DNA of 64,000 nt from Winogradskyella helgolandensis (GCF_013404085.1 NZ_JABFHO010000001.1:868001-932000); one strand, 5' to 3'. Shown: positions 54,299 to 63,616, counted from the first letter of the stretch. The notes: generated by a model not told the origin, from the letters alone. Numbers and translations: made by a program.

Positions 54299-54844
54299 TT
54301 ATAAACTCTGCGATTTTAAACTCGCGTTGTAGGTTTCTATCTTTTCTTTTAAAATCATTCTTGCTCGTGCTAGATTAGATTTTGAGGTGCCTGTTGAAAT
54401 TTGAATCAATTCACTAATTTCAACATGAGAGTAGCCATCTAAAACATATAAATTAAATACCAATCTATATCTGTCTGGTAATTCTTGAATGATTTTTAAT
54501 AAAAAATCAATGCTCACATTATCATCATTGATATCTACAGAAACATCTTCAATATTACCTTCGTTAACGATATCATATACGCCAACATCTTCTCTGTAGC
54601 GTTGCAATGAGGTGTTAATTGCAATACGTTTTAGCCAACCTTCAAAAGAACCTTTATTATTATACTGTTCTATTTTACTAAAAACAGTTATAAATGCATC
54701 ATGCAGGTTATCTTCTGCTTCTGCATAATTTTTAGAGTACTTAAGACAAAGCGAAAATAATTTACTTGCATATTGCTTGTATAATTGGCCTTGAGCTTGT
54801 ACATCTTGTTTAATACAATTTTCTATGAGCTTGTCTAAACTCAC
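54299..54844 (-). CDS. ECF-family RNA polymerase sigma factor
   Basis: 181 residues with sigma-70 region 2 (AEDNLHDAFITVFSKI, then GSFEGWLKRIAINTSLQRYR) and region 4 (LPDRYRLVFNLYVLDGYSHV, then TSKSNLARARMILKEK). Regions 3 and 1 are absent, as in extracytoplasmic-function factors. It would direct transcription of an envelope-stress or surface regulon. It lies between a lipoprotein gene (24 nt upstream) and the putative anti-sigma barrel gene (3 nt downstream). The target promoter is unknown. Confidence 0.92.
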   Translation of the reverse strand: MSLDKLIENCIKQDVQAQGQLYKQYASKLFSLCLKYSKNYAEAEDNLHDAFITVFSKIEQYNNKGSFEGWLKRIAINTSLQRYREDVGVYDIVNEGNIEDVSVDINDDNVSIDFLLKIIQELPDRYRLVFNLYVLDGYSHVEISELIQISTGTSKSNLARARMILKEKIETYNASLKSQSL

Positions 54845-54868
54845 ATTAGTTAAGGGATTAATTAATAA

Positions 54869-55312
54869 TTAGTCTAATACTGTACTTCCAGGACTTGGTC
54901 TCTCGCTGAGAACAGGTACTTCTGCTAAATAATACTGATCTTCACCTTCTTCATCATGGCCTTGGTAAAACTTAAAAAGATACGTTTCTGTTCCTGTAAC
55001 CATAAAATTTAAACTCACCGTAACTGATTCTTCATCTTCAATACATGATGAATTTGAATACACCGAGTTAATCACTGCAACCGTACGCTCATTTCCATTA
55101 ATATCATACAAAAAATTGTAAAATTGGTAACAACTTGATGGACGATTATAAGTTATCATAATCTCATAACTTTCACCATGAACAAAGTGTTCTGGTATTT
55201 CAATACTTTCTATTGGCATTACTTCTGTACCAACATAGTTATTATCATCTTCAATGCTACATGATGTAAGCATTGAAACAAAAACAAAGACTAAAAGGGC
55301 ATATCTTTTCAT
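54869..55312 (-). CDS. Small lipoprotein upstream of the ECF sigma factor
   Basis: 147 residues from the ATG at 55312, preferred over the longer frame from 55378 because it gives a proper lipoprotein signal (KRYALLVFVFVSMLTSC). The mature part is acidic with conserved-looking Cys residues (SSCYQFYN, NSSCIEDEE) and beta-rich. I do not recognise the family. As first gene of the operon it could be the surface sensor feeding the sigma/anti-sigma pair, which is inference from position. Confidence 0.65.
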   Translation of the reverse strand: MKRYALLVFVFVSMLTSCSIEDDNNYVGTEVMPIESIEIPEHFVHGESYEIMITYNRPSSCYQFYNFLYDINGNERTVAVINSVYSNSSCIEDEESVTVSLNFMVTGTETYLFKFYQGHDEEGEDQYYLAEVPVLSERPSPGSTVLD

Positions 55313-55420
55313 GTGTTTATATTTATATCTTTTATATGGATAAATGTTTGTTCCATAATTAAAAATAATCAATCTCACTATATAGATGAAGAAAACGTAA
55401 AAGGGTTGCGTCTAAAATCA

Positions 55421-55449
55421 AAAAATCCTGATTTTATTCAGGATTTTTT
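55421..55449. terminator. Bidirectional terminator after recA
   Basis: AAAATCCTGA and TCAGGATTTT form a 10-bp stem around TTTAT, with T-runs on both strands. It ends the minus-strand recA transcript. Confidence 0.85.
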
Positions 55450-55459
55450 CTTTAATTTT

Positions 55460-56464
55460 CTATTTGGACTCTTTAATAAGTGTCCTAACCTTCTCTTCTA
55501 GTTCATCCATAAGATCTGGATTGTCTTTAATAATCATCTTAACGGCATCACGACCTTGACCCAATTTGGTGTCTCCGTAGCTAAACCAAGACCCACTCTT
55601 TTTAACGATTTCGTGTTCTACAGCTAAGTCTAAAACTTCACCTACTTTCGAAATACCTTCGCCATACATAATGTCAAATTCTGCCAGTCTAAACGGTGGA
55701 GCTACTTTGTTTTTTACCACTTTAACTCTGGTTTTATTACCCATTACGTTACTATCACTGTCTTTTATTTGGGTAGAACGTCTAATATCTAAACGTACAG
55801 AAGCGTAGAATTTTAAGGCATTACCACCAGTTGTAGTTTCAGGGTTACCGAACATTACACCAATTTTTTCACGTAATTGGTTGATGAAAATTACAGTACA
55901 ATTTGTTTTACTAATTGATGCTGTTAATTTTCTAAGTGCTTGAGACATTAAACGTGCATGTAAGCCCATTTTAGAATCACCCATTTCACCTTCAATTTCA
56001 CTTTTAGGTGTTAAGGCGGCAACTGAATCAATAACCACGATATCAATTGCACCAGATCTAATAAGGTTATCCGCAATCTCTAAAGCTTGCTCTCCGTTAT
56101 CTGGTTGAGATATAATTAGATTATCTATATCTACTCCTAATTTTTCAGCATAGAAACGATCAAAAGCATGTTCTGCATCAATAAATGCAGCAATACCACC
56201 TGCTTTTTGAGCTTCTGCAATGGCATGAAGTGTTAAGGTTGTTTTACCAGAAGATTCTGGTCCATATATTTCGATAACACGTCCTCTTGGGTATCCACCA
56301 ACGCCTAATGCAATATCCAATCCTAATGAGCCAGAAGGTATAGCTTCTACATCTACTACAGCCTGATCGCTCATTTTCATTACAGTTCCTTTTCCGTAAG
56401 CCTTATCTAACTTGTCTAAAGTTAATTTTAAAGCTTTTAATTTTGCGTCTTTTTCACTACTCAT
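55460..56464 (-). CDS. recA: Recombinase RecA
   Basis: 334 residues. Walker A is GPESSGKT at 68-75, Walker B is VIDSVAAL, and the L1/L2 region [14 protein letters not shown] with [16 protein letters not shown] is fully conserved. It drives homologous recombination and SOS induction and works with DprA (42147) in natural transformation. A promoter-like -7 element lies about 40 nt upstream of the ATG at 56464. It is monocistronic. Confidence 0.98.
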   Translation of the reverse strand: MSSEKDAKLKALKLTLDKLDKAYGKGTVMKMSDQAVVDVEAIPSGSLGLDIALGVGGYPRGRVIEIYGPESSGKTTLTLHAIAEAQKAGGIAAFIDAEHAFDRFYAEKLGVDIDNLIISQPDNGEQALEIADNLIRSGAIDIVVIDSVAALTPKSEIEGEMGDSKMGLHARLMSQALRKLTASISKTNCTVIFINQLREKIGVMFGNPETTTGGNALKFYASVRLDIRRSTQIKDSDSNVMGNKTRVKVVKNKVAPPFRLAEFDIMYGEGISKVGEVLDLAVEHEIVKKSGSWFSYGDTKLGQGRDAVKMIIKDNPDLMDELEEKVRTLIKESK

Positions 56465-56502
56465 ATGTTCTGTTTTCTAAGAATTCCTTATTAATTATAA
56501 TT

Positions 56503-56510
56503 CAAAAATA
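56503..56510 (-). promoter_or_regulatory. -7 element of recA
   Basis: On the minus strand the sequence reads TATTTTTG (TAnnTTTG), about 39 nt before the recA start. I see no LexA-type box, which cannot be excluded without a consensus for this group. Confidence 0.45.
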
Positions 56511-56616
56511 CCACTTATTTTAATTAATAACATTTCTCGTTTCAAATTACTACAAATGCAAGTAATGTTTTTTTAATTTTTAAAAATTAGATGGTCTTAT
56601 TTCAGATTATAAGGTA

Positions 56617-56646
56617 TAAAAAAACCAGAACAATGACATGTTCTGG
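56617..56646 (-). terminator. Terminator of the TonB receptor/DUF4374 operon
   Basis: CCAGAACA and TGTTCTGG form a perfect 8-bp stem with loop TGTCAT (minus strand), followed by a 7-base T-run. It lies 29 nt beyond the DUF4374 stop. Confidence 0.85.
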
Positions 56647-56674
56647 CTTAATTTATTAAATCGATTGACTTATT

Positions 56675-57973
56675 TTAGAATAGACCAATATAAGAGGCCT
56701 CAGTAGTTCCTGTTTCTAGAGTAGCACCTACAGTATAACCAGTTGCACTTGTAGAACTAGGGTCAAAAATGTAAACATTGCCCGTACCTCCTAAAGATGC
56801 TAAAGCCATATATAATTTACCATCTATGACACTGGCCCATTGGTACTGACGTAACCATAAATCTAATGGAATATTCATTTTAACGGCTGTTTTGTTATAC
56901 ACATCAACACGAACAACATCCCAATTAGAACTTTCATTATCTCCTAAATCTGTATTTAATACAGGTACATAACCAATGCCGTTTCCAACGTAAAACCATC
57001 CTGTATTTGCTTCTGCATTATGACCTAAAATAGATTTTATATCAAACGTCCCATAAGCAGTATCGTATGCGCCATTGCTAACTTTCATTATGGTTGCATC
57101 ACCACTTGTTATTAATTGGTAAGTATCTCCGTTCTCATCTTTATGTGCAACAGGTGTTCTGTAACCATTTGTAGATCCTTGTGCTAATGTAGACGTTATA
57201 GTCGTTTCGTTTTCTAAAGAAGGATAATCTACGACCAAGGTTTCAACATTATCATAAACCATAGTGCCATTTTCACCTGTTAGGGCGTCAAAAAATCGTT
57301 TTGCTACACCATAATATAATTTTCCATTGGTAATTACAGGAGCATCAATTCTAAATGTATGAATGCCTTCCGTGGACTCATCTTCATTATATGGAAATTC
57401 AAAAGACGCATTTTCTAAAATACTCATAGTGCTTAAATCAACACGTGCCAATGTTACTGTAGCAGTAGTTTTTACATAAGGAGACGTTTCATCTGTTGGG
57501 TCTTCATAAATGTTTTCAGTAGTTACATTGTGTAACATTGCGTAGTTGTCATCAATTTTTGTCCAACGTGGATAAGCTGTTCCCATAACGGCTTGAACAT
57601 CTGTTGTAGAAACAAAATTATAGTTTTGTCCACTTATATAGTCATATTTAGCAATATCACCACCACCATAATTTAAGTTATATATGGTTTCACCATCATT
57701 AGAAGTATATAATCTTGCCGTACGTGTCGATGGAATTTCTTGGCCAAAACCACTGAATGTAAATGTTTTGCTAGGATCGTTAAGTTCTTCTACGGTTACT
57801 CCTTGCGCATATGTTTCCGATTCACCAGTTGGACTAGACCCTATGACTAAGTGGTATGGTCTATAAGCAGATTCTGATGATCCTGAAGATGGAGCATCAT
57901 CTTCACTACATGAAAATGAGGTTAGAGTTAAAGCTGAAACACAGGCGATACTTAAAATAGATTTGATATTCAT
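56675..57973 (-). CDS. DUF4374-like lipoprotein partner of the TonB receptor
   Basis: 432 residues from the ATG at 57973, chosen because the longer frame from 58093 runs through the receptor's 3' end while this start gives a lipobox (LTLTSFSC). The mature protein is beta-rich with repeated propeller-like blades (YTSNDGETIYNLNYGGGDIA, then DGKLYMALASLGGTGNVYIF). It resembles the Bacteroidota DUF4374 lipoproteins (from memory) that accompany TonB-dependent receptors, often in iron or heme uptake. It starts 22 nt after the receptor stop. It may bind the ligand at the surface. Confidence 0.7.
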   Translation of the reverse strand: MNIKSILSIACVSALTLTSFSCSEDDAPSSGSSESAYRPYHLVIGSSPTGESETYAQGVTVEELNDPSKTFTFSGFGQEIPSTRTARLYTSNDGETIYNLNYGGGDIAKYDYISGQNYNFVSTTDVQAVMGTAYPRWTKIDDNYAMLHNVTTENIYEDPTDETSPYVKTTATVTLARVDLSTMSILENASFEFPYNEDESTEGIHTFRIDAPVITNGKLYYGVAKRFFDALTGENGTMVYDNVETLVVDYPSLENETTITSTLAQGSTNGYRTPVAHKDENGDTYQLITSGDATIMKVSNGAYDTAYGTFDIKSILGHNAEANTGWFYVGNGIGYVPVLNTDLGDNESSNWDVVRVDVYNKTAVKMNIPLDLWLRQYQWASVIDGKLYMALASLGGTGNVYIFDPSSTSATGYTVGATLETGTTEASYIGLF

Positions 57974-57995
57974 AATTTTTAAATTAAAGTTGTTT

Positions 57996-60443
57996 TTATA
58001 AGATTGTAAATGAAAGTTTACCATAAAACCCTCTTCCAGGTTTTTGAAGCGCGTAATTATCGAATATTTGATTGTTAAAAATGTTTTTAACATCGAAACT
58101 TAAAGTGACTTTATTTTTAGGAAACGTATAAGCAAAACCAGCATCGAAAGACACTTGAGTCGGTATCACTGTTTTTCCAGAACCACCAAGAACACTACTA
58201 CCTCTAAAAAATTCATTTACATACAATAAATTGGTATAAGTAGATAACATGGATCCTTTTTGAATAAGATTCGGTGTTTTAAATTTTAAATTATAATTCA
58301 TTGTAAAATAAGGTGTGTTTGCCAATCTTTCATAACTTGGAGTTATTGGATTGCCATCTACATCATACGTTACATTGTAGTCTCTTGCATTGAAAAATGA
58401 AGTGTTTCCACTAAAAAACAACTTGTCGTTATAAGTATAGTTTAATGTGAAATCGAAGCCTTCTGTGTAAATTTTACCAATGTTAGAGTTTTCGAAAAAT
58501 TCCTCATTACTTCCCGTAGGAAATTGCATAATTAAATCTTCTGTATCTCTAATAAATATATTAGATGTGACTCCAAAAGTGTGTTTTTTGAATTTTATGT
58601 TATCGTATGTAAAACCTAAATTATAATTATTACTATGTTCTGGTTTTAGATTTACAGAAGCATTTACATTGGCTGCAACATTACCAAACACCTCATTTGC
58701 TTCTGGCAGGCGAATTGCTTTTTCAGCAGAACCAAATACGGTGAATTTTGGTGAGAATGTATATGAAATGGCTCCTCCATAGCCGAAGTCGTTAGAGTTG
58801 ATGTTATTTTCTTCAATGATTATAGTGGAACTTGATGTGTTAGAACTACGTGTTCGTAATTTAGAAGTTCTATCCATATAATAGGATTTCGCAAAAACAG
58901 AAGTTCTTAATTTTTCATTGAAGGCTTTGTTTTCAAATGAAAGCGTTAAAATAGATTTTAAATACTCACGCTCTTCTTTTAAAGCATTTTCAGCAGCAGG
59001 AAGCATGGGGTCATCAGAATCTCGAGTGAAGGTATTTAGTAAATGATTTAACTGAATAACATTGTTGTCATTGATGTTATAGGCTAAATTAGTACGTGCG
59101 TTAATTGTTTCGTCAATATCTTTTTGTAACGTTGGGTCTCCAGCCTCTGCTCCTGTTGCCCAAACATCTGGATCGTTATAATAACTTGTAGGATAGCCCA
59201 ACCAGCTGTATTGTGTGGCAATGGTGTCTATTGTTTTTCGGTTGAGGCGAGAATATGAGGCAAAAGCACTCACGTCTAAATTTTCTACAATCCCTTTCTT
59301 TGCATACTCTAAACTATACATCTTGGTGTTTTGTTCCGTAAATCGGTTACCATAAACAATTTCCATGGTAGCACCAGTTTGAATTTGTTGATCCATGTTA
59401 GAAAGTAAAACACCAGCCAAAAATTTATCTGCCCATTCCACATTTGTGTATCCAAATTCAGCCTTTCCACCTTGCGACCTATAGCGATCATGAAAACGTT
59501 TCGCGTGTATATATACATCAGGTGTTCCTGCAGAAAGCGCTACAGCGACTTGGTCTCCCCAAACCTCATAATCGTTATCTGCATAGTTTAAAAAGGCAGA
59601 CCCTCTAGCAGTAAATCCGTTTTTGTGATTTCGGTAACCACCATTAACATCAGCTCTATAGGTACCAAAAGACCCTGCAGAAATAGATGCTTTTAGTTCG
59701 TTTTTAGTAATACCATTTAATACAATGTTTATGGCGCCACCCATAGCATCGTCTGACAAATGCGGAGGAACAACACCTTTATACACTTCAATACGCTTAA
59801 TTAAAGATGGAGGAATACTGTTTAAAGAAAAGGAAGGTCCAAAATTTCGAATAGGAACACCATCAATAAAAATCTTGACTGAATTCCCAGTCATTCCATT
59901 TAAGTTGTAATGTGCATGAGACCCTAAACCTCCAGATTGGCGCACTCTTACTCCAGCAGATTGATCTAATAATTCGTTAACCTGAATAGATTGTATGGCA
60001 ATCTCTTTGGTCTCTATAACATTGACAGCAAAACCTTTTTCTTCAATTTTTTGTTGAACGGTTTTAGATTTTACAAAAACTTCATCTAATGCTGCGACTT
60101 CTAATGTAACATTAACCTCTTTGTTTTTTGAATCTAAGGTTACGTCAACAGTTTTTGGTTGCTCATTTAAAGAGTAAAATGCAATCGTATAGTTTCCGTA
60201 AGGGATGTTCTTAAAAGTAAAAGACCCATTAATATTAGAGTTAGTTTCTTGTTTTACGTTGTTACCGTTAAGAACAATAAATGTAGACACTGCGGGTTCG
60301 TTAGAATCATATTTTACCTTTCCGTAAAAATTTCCATTCTGGCTAAAAGCTGAAACACTACATAAGAATAATATAAAAATAGAAAATACCTTGAATTGCA
60401 ACACCGTTAAATTTTTGACAAAAATATCCTTATTTTTATTCAT
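57996..60443 (-). CDS. TonB-dependent outer-membrane receptor
   Basis: 815 residues from ATG 60443; the frame is open further upstream, but this start precedes a good signal peptide (LFLCSVSAFSQ). Domains in order: CarboxypepD_reg-like (FYGKVKYDSNEPAVSTFIVL), plug (LLDQSAGVRVRQSGGLGSHA, DGVPIRN, IEVYKGVVPPHLSDDAMGGA), and a beta-barrel ending KLSFTIL. It imports an unknown ligand, probably a siderophore or metal chelate. It is followed by a DUF4374 lipoprotein gene. A hairpin covers the start codon. Confidence 0.88.
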   Translation of the reverse strand: MNKNKDIFVKNLTVLQFKVFSIFILFLCSVSAFSQNGNFYGKVKYDSNEPAVSTFIVLNGNNVKQETNSNINGSFTFKNIPYGNYTIAFYSLNEQPKTVDVTLDSKNKEVNVTLEVAALDEVFVKSKTVQQKIEEKGFAVNVIETKEIAIQSIQVNELLDQSAGVRVRQSGGLGSHAHYNLNGMTGNSVKIFIDGVPIRNFGPSFSLNSIPPSLIKRIEVYKGVVPPHLSDDAMGGAINIVLNGITKNELKASISAGSFGTYRADVNGGYRNHKNGFTARGSAFLNYADNDYEVWGDQVAVALSAGTPDVYIHAKRFHDRYRSQGGKAEFGYTNVEWADKFLAGVLLSNMDQQIQTGATMEIVYGNRFTEQNTKMYSLEYAKKGIVENLDVSAFASYSRLNRKTIDTIATQYSWLGYPTSYYNDPDVWATGAEAGDPTLQKDIDETINARTNLAYNINDNNVIQLNHLLNTFTRDSDDPMLPAAENALKEEREYLKSILTLSFENKAFNEKLRTSVFAKSYYMDRTSKLRTRSSNTSSSTIIIEENNINSNDFGYGGAISYTFSPKFTVFGSAEKAIRLPEANEVFGNVAANVNASVNLKPEHSNNYNLGFTYDNIKFKKHTFGVTSNIFIRDTEDLIMQFPTGSNEEFFENSNIGKIYTEGFDFTLNYTYNDKLFFSGNTSFFNARDYNVTYDVDGNPITPSYERLANTPYFTMNYNLKFKTPNLIQKGSMLSTYTNLLYVNEFFRGSSVLGGSGKTVIPTQVSFDAGFAYTFPKNKVTLSFDVKNIFNNQIFDNYALQKPGRGFYGKLSFTIL

Positions 60444-60471
60444 TCCAAATAAAAATAGAGTTTTTTGGAAT
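60442..60471 (-). promoter_or_regulatory. Hairpin over the start codon of the TonB receptor gene
   Basis: ATTCCAAA and TTTGGAAT, a perfect 8-bp inverted repeat with a 14-nt AT-rich loop. In the mRNA the 3' arm contains the first two bases of the AUG, so folding would hide the start. It could also be a protein-binding site. Confidence 0.4.
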
Positions 60472-60717
60472 AAGTTTTTTTTATGACTGAATAAAAGTGA
60501 GTTATGGCCCAAAAAACCTATCATAATTAAATATTACAACACGGTTAAAATATATCAGTTATTTCTTGATATTATATACGTTATATTCAAGTTTTAAATA
60601 ATTTATTATCATCATTTTATGATGTGTTTGAGATGCTAAACGTTTTGTGAAAATGAAAAGGAATTATTTTTTTTCAATTTTACGACGCAACCTTTTTACA
60701 CTTTTTACATCTACTAA

Positions 60718-60786
60718 ATGAAAAAGGAAATAATTGCTATGAAAAACGCTACAACCAACTCTGAAGTTAGCTTTAGAGTTGAGTAG
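60718..60786 (+). CDS. Possible small ORF or sRNA region
   Basis: A 22-codon frame starts ATG at 60718 and stops at TAG 60784-60786. The same frame stays open for 39 more codons to TAA at 60904, 25 nt before a terminator. Neither part matches a family I know. The continuation is about chance level for this composition. The intergenic transcript could equally be non-coding. Confidence 0.2.
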   Translation: MKKEIIAMKNATTNSEVSFRVE

Positions 60787-60930
60787 CGAATTTTTTCTAA
60801 ATGTTTAATTAAAATTAAAAAGGTTAGTAAGATATTAGGTGTTTCAGTTACCGTTTGTTTTCCCTCAGTAATTGTGAAGCCGATGCAGATTAACTTTTTA
60901 AGTTAAGTTTTAAGTTAGTAAGTTAATCTT

Positions 60931-60964
60931 AAAGCACTTTGATTTATCAAGGTGCTTTTTTTTT
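60931..60964 (+). terminator. Rho-independent terminator without an annotated gene before it
   Basis: AAAGCACTTTG and CAAGGTGCTTT pair over 11 bp (one G-U) with loop ATTTAT, followed by a T-run. It lies between the divergent TonB receptor and trhO. Confidence 0.85.
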
Positions 60965-60973
60965 ATGCTTATT

Positions 60974-61005
60974 TTGAAGCCTTTTCAGCAAAAACGATAC
61001 CTTTG
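60974..61005 (+). promoter_or_regulatory. Promoter of the trhO operon
   Basis: TTG at 60974-60976, a 21-nt spacer and TACCTTTG at 60998-61005 fit the Bacteroidota pattern. The leader would be about 35 nt. Confidence 0.6.
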
Positions 61006-61046
61006 CAGCTTATTATTTATTCTTTAACCTTAAAAATTAGTATAGC

Positions 61047-62120
61047 ATGCAACTGTACAATAACTTAAGTGCTAAGGAGAGAGCAGAACTTATTGAACAA
61101 GCGGGAAAAGAACGCTTAACCATCTCTTTCTACAAGTACGCCAAAATTAACAATACCGAAATTTTTAGAAATCACTTATTTCTGGCTTGGGACCAATTAG
61201 AGGTCTTAGGAAGAATCTATGTGGCAACCGAAGGTATTAACGCCCAGCTTTCTGTGCCTGCAGAAAATTTTGAAGCATTCAAAAAACATTTAGATACCAT
61301 TACATTTTTAGAAAATGTAAGATTGAATATTGCTGTAGAGCACGATAATTTTGCCTTTTTAAAATTGAAAGTAAAAGTGCGAAACAAAATAGTCGCAGAC
61401 GGATTAAACGATGCGTCTTTTGATGTAACTAACAAAGGGGTTCACGTTAACGCTGAAAAGTTTAACGAACTCATAGAAGACCCAAATACTGTTTTGGTGG
61501 ATATGAGAAACCATTACGAAAGTGAAATCGGTCATTTTAAAAATGCCGTAACGCCAGATGTGGATACGTTTCGTGAATCTTTAGATTTAATAGAAGAAGA
61601 TTTAAGAGAACATAAAGAGGATAAAAAACTAGTCATGTATTGTACTGGTGGCATCCGTTGCGAAAAAGCAAGTGCCTATTACAAGCATAAAGGTTTTAAA
61701 AACGTGTTTCAGTTAGAAGGTGGTATCATTAACTACGTGCGTCAAATTGAAGCTGAAGGTTTAGAGAATAAATTCTTAGGTAAGAATTTTGTCTTCGATG
61801 AAAGACGATCAGAACGCATCAGTGATGATGTTATAGCTAATTGTCATCAATGTGGAGAGCCAGCAGATTTGCATACCAATTGTGCAAATGAAGCGTGTCA
61901 TTTATTGTTTATCCAGTGTGATTCTTGTAAAGAAAAAATGGAAAACTGTTGTTCTTCAAACTGTATGGAAATAAATAGATTACCTTTTGAAGAGCAAAAA
62001 GCATTACGAAAAGGACAAGGTAATAGTAATGATATTTTCAAAAAAGGACGTGCAGACCATTTGCCTTTTAAAAAGGATTTGAGAAATATTTTTGAGACCA
62101 TGACAACCGATAAAATCTAA
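61047..62120 (+). CDS. trhO: tRNA uridine(34) hydroxylase (rhodanese family)
   Basis: 357 residues. The N-terminal acylphosphatase-like part (LFLAWDQLEVLGRIYVATEG) precedes a rhodanese domain with the catalytic Cys199 in YCTGGIRCEK, and the C-terminus has a Cys-rich ribbon (CHQCGEPADLHTNC, then CDSCKEKMENCC). The family (YceA/TrhO) makes 5-hydroxyuridine at tRNA position 34 using molecular oxygen. It starts an operon with the U32 peptidase gene 6 nt downstream. Confidence 0.92.
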   Translation: MQLYNNLSAKERAELIEQAGKERLTISFYKYAKINNTEIFRNHLFLAWDQLEVLGRIYVATEGINAQLSVPAENFEAFKKHLDTITFLENVRLNIAVEHDNFAFLKLKVKVRNKIVADGLNDASFDVTNKGVHVNAEKFNELIEDPNTVLVDMRNHYESEIGHFKNAVTPDVDTFRESLDLIEEDLREHKEDKKLVMYCTGGIRCEKASAYYKHKGFKNVFQLEGGIINYVRQIEAEGLENKFLGKNFVFDERRSERISDDVIANCHQCGEPADLHTNCANEACHLLFIQCDSCKEKMENCCSSNCMEINRLPFEEQKALRKGQGNSNDIFKKGRADHLPFKKDLRNIFETMTTDKI

Positions 62121-62126
62121 ATTCCG

Positions 62127-63371
62127 ATGCAAAACATTGAATTAATGGCTCCTGCAGGAAATTTTGAATCCTTGCAAGCAGCTTTAGATAATGGTGCAGA
62201 TTCTATTTATTTTGGTGTGGAACAGCTTAACATGAGAGCCAGAGCTTCGATCAATTTCACATTAGATGATTTACAAGAGATTGTAAAACGTTGCGAAGCT
62301 AAAAACGTTAGAAGTTATCTGACATTAAATACCATAATTTACGATCACGATTTATCAGTTGTAAAAACCTTAATTAAAAAGGCTAAAGAAGCTAATGTCA
62401 CGGCCGTTATAGCTATGGATCAAGCGGTTATTGCTGTCGCTCGCGAGCATGGAGTTGAGGTACATATTTCTACACAAATTAATATTACTAATATTGAAAC
62501 AGTAAAATTCTACGCCCTTTTTGCCGATACTATGGTGTTAAGTAGAGAGTTGAGTTTACGTCAAGTAAGGCACATTACCGAGCAAATTGAAAAAGAACAA
62601 ATAAAAGGGCCTTCTGGCAGATTGGTTGAAATTGAAATTTTCGGTCATGGTGCACTTTGCATGGCTGTTTCTGGCAAATGTTATCTGAGTTTACATTCTC
62701 ATAATTCTTCAGCAAATAGAGGTGCTTGCAAACAAAATTGTAGAAAAAAATATACGGTTATCGATCAGGAAACTGGTTTTGAAATGGAACTCGATAACGA
62801 ATATATCATGTCTCCCAAAGATTTATGTACTATCGATTTTTTAGATGAAATTGCAGATGCAGGAGTAAAAGTTTTAAAAATTGAAGGTCGTGGGAGAGCT
62901 CCAGAATATGTAGCTAAAGTCATTAAATGTTATCGCGATGCTATTGATAGTGTTAAAAACGAAACCTATAGTAAAGACAAAGTGATTTCTTGGATGCAAG
63001 ACCTAGAAAAAGTCTATAACAGAGGTTTTTGGAGTGGCTATTATCTAGGGCAAAAATTAGGCGAATGGAGTACAGGTTCGGGTTCTCATGCGGTACAGAA
63101 GAAAGTGTATTTAGGCAAAGGCACACATTTTTACCCTAAAGCGAAAATTGGAGAGTTTAAAATTGAAGCTTACGATATTACAGTTGGCGATACGATTTTA
63201 ATCACAGGTCCAACCACTGGTGCCAAAGAAATGGAGGTTGTTGAAATGATGGCAAATGACGAAAAAACCAACAAAGGAACCAAAGGAGATTTGGTAACTA
63301 TTCCTATGGATTTTAGAATTAGACCATCTGATAAGCTTTATAAAATAGTTGAAAACAAAGTGGAAGCCTAA
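62127..63371 (+). CDS. trhP: U32 peptidase-family tRNA hydroxylation protein (TrhP-like)
   Basis: 414 residues. The U32 hallmark GALCMAVSGKCYLS and RGACKQNCR give four conserved Cys (178, 185, 201, 205) likely to bind an Fe-S cluster. APAGNFESLQAALDNGADSI opens the barrel. TrhP (YegQ) of E. coli uses prephenate and an Fe-S cluster for tRNA U34 hydroxylation, the second route besides TrhO. The two being adjacent strengthens the assignment, but another U32 subfamily member cannot be ruled out. It ends with TAATG, overlapping the ferredoxin start. Confidence 0.85.
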   Translation: MQNIELMAPAGNFESLQAALDNGADSIYFGVEQLNMRARASINFTLDDLQEIVKRCEAKNVRSYLTLNTIIYDHDLSVVKTLIKKAKEANVTAVIAMDQAVIAVAREHGVEVHISTQINITNIETVKFYALFADTMVLSRELSLRQVRHITEQIEKEQIKGPSGRLVEIEIFGHGALCMAVSGKCYLSLHSHNSSANRGACKQNCRKKYTVIDQETGFEMELDNEYIMSPKDLCTIDFLDEIADAGVKVLKIEGRGRAPEYVAKVIKCYRDAIDSVKNETYSKDKVISWMQDLEKVYNRGFWSGYYLGQKLGEWSTGSGSHAVQKKVYLGKGTHFYPKAKIGEFKIEAYDITVGDTILITGPTTGAKEMEVVEMMANDEKTNKGTKGDLVTIPMDFRIRPSDKLYKIVENKVEA

Positions 63372-63601
63372 TGGTGATTGTGACCTTACAACGACAAAAA
63401 TGTATTGGCTGTAACTACTGTGTAGAAATGGCGCCCAATCAGTTTCAGATGTCAAAAAAAGACGGAAAAACGGTTTTACTTAATGCTAAGGAAAAAAAAG
63501 GATTTTATACCTTAAAATCTAATGATTATAGTATTTTAGAGCTTTGCGAAAATGCATCAAAAGCCTGTCCGGTTAATATTATTAGCGTAAAAGTTAATTG
63601 A
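63371..63601 (+). CDS. Small [4Fe-4S] ferredoxin
   Basis: 76 residues. Cluster ligands are Cys11, Cys14 and Cys17 (CIGCNYC) and Cys66 in ACPVNII, forming one [4Fe-4S] site with a long insertion between the halves. It is translationally coupled to trhP (1-nt overlap). It could supply electrons to TrhP-linked chemistry or to the radical SAM enzyme that follows; both are inferences from position. Confidence 0.85.
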   Translation: MVIVTLQRQKCIGCNYCVEMAPNQFQMSKKDGKTVLLNAKEKKGFYTLKSNDYSILELCENASKACPVNIISVKVN

Positions 63602-63616
63602 TAAACAAGTCTAAAA

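Larger units (their letters stand above)
60444..61046. other. 603-nt intergenic region between TonB receptor and trhO
   Basis: It contains the start-codon hairpin, a 22-codon frame (60718-60786), tandem TTAAGTTA-like repeats near 60890-60927, a terminator (60931-60964) and the trhO promoter. The terminator on the plus strand without an annotated gene before it suggests a short transcript. Confidence 0.5.

Noticed and set aside
53415..54304. Plus-strand frames opposite the anti-sigma/barrel gene
   Set aside because: They mirror its low-complexity Ser/Thr linker and membrane helix; shadow frames.
57973..58093. Longer start for the DUF4374-like protein at 58093
   Set aside because: It would overlap the receptor's 3' end and bury the lipoprotein signal peptide about 40 residues inside.
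60718..60906. A 62-codon gene with a recoded TAG
   Set aside because: Thirty-nine open codons after a stop are not rare by chance in such sequence, and no recoding signal is visible; kept only as a finding to test.
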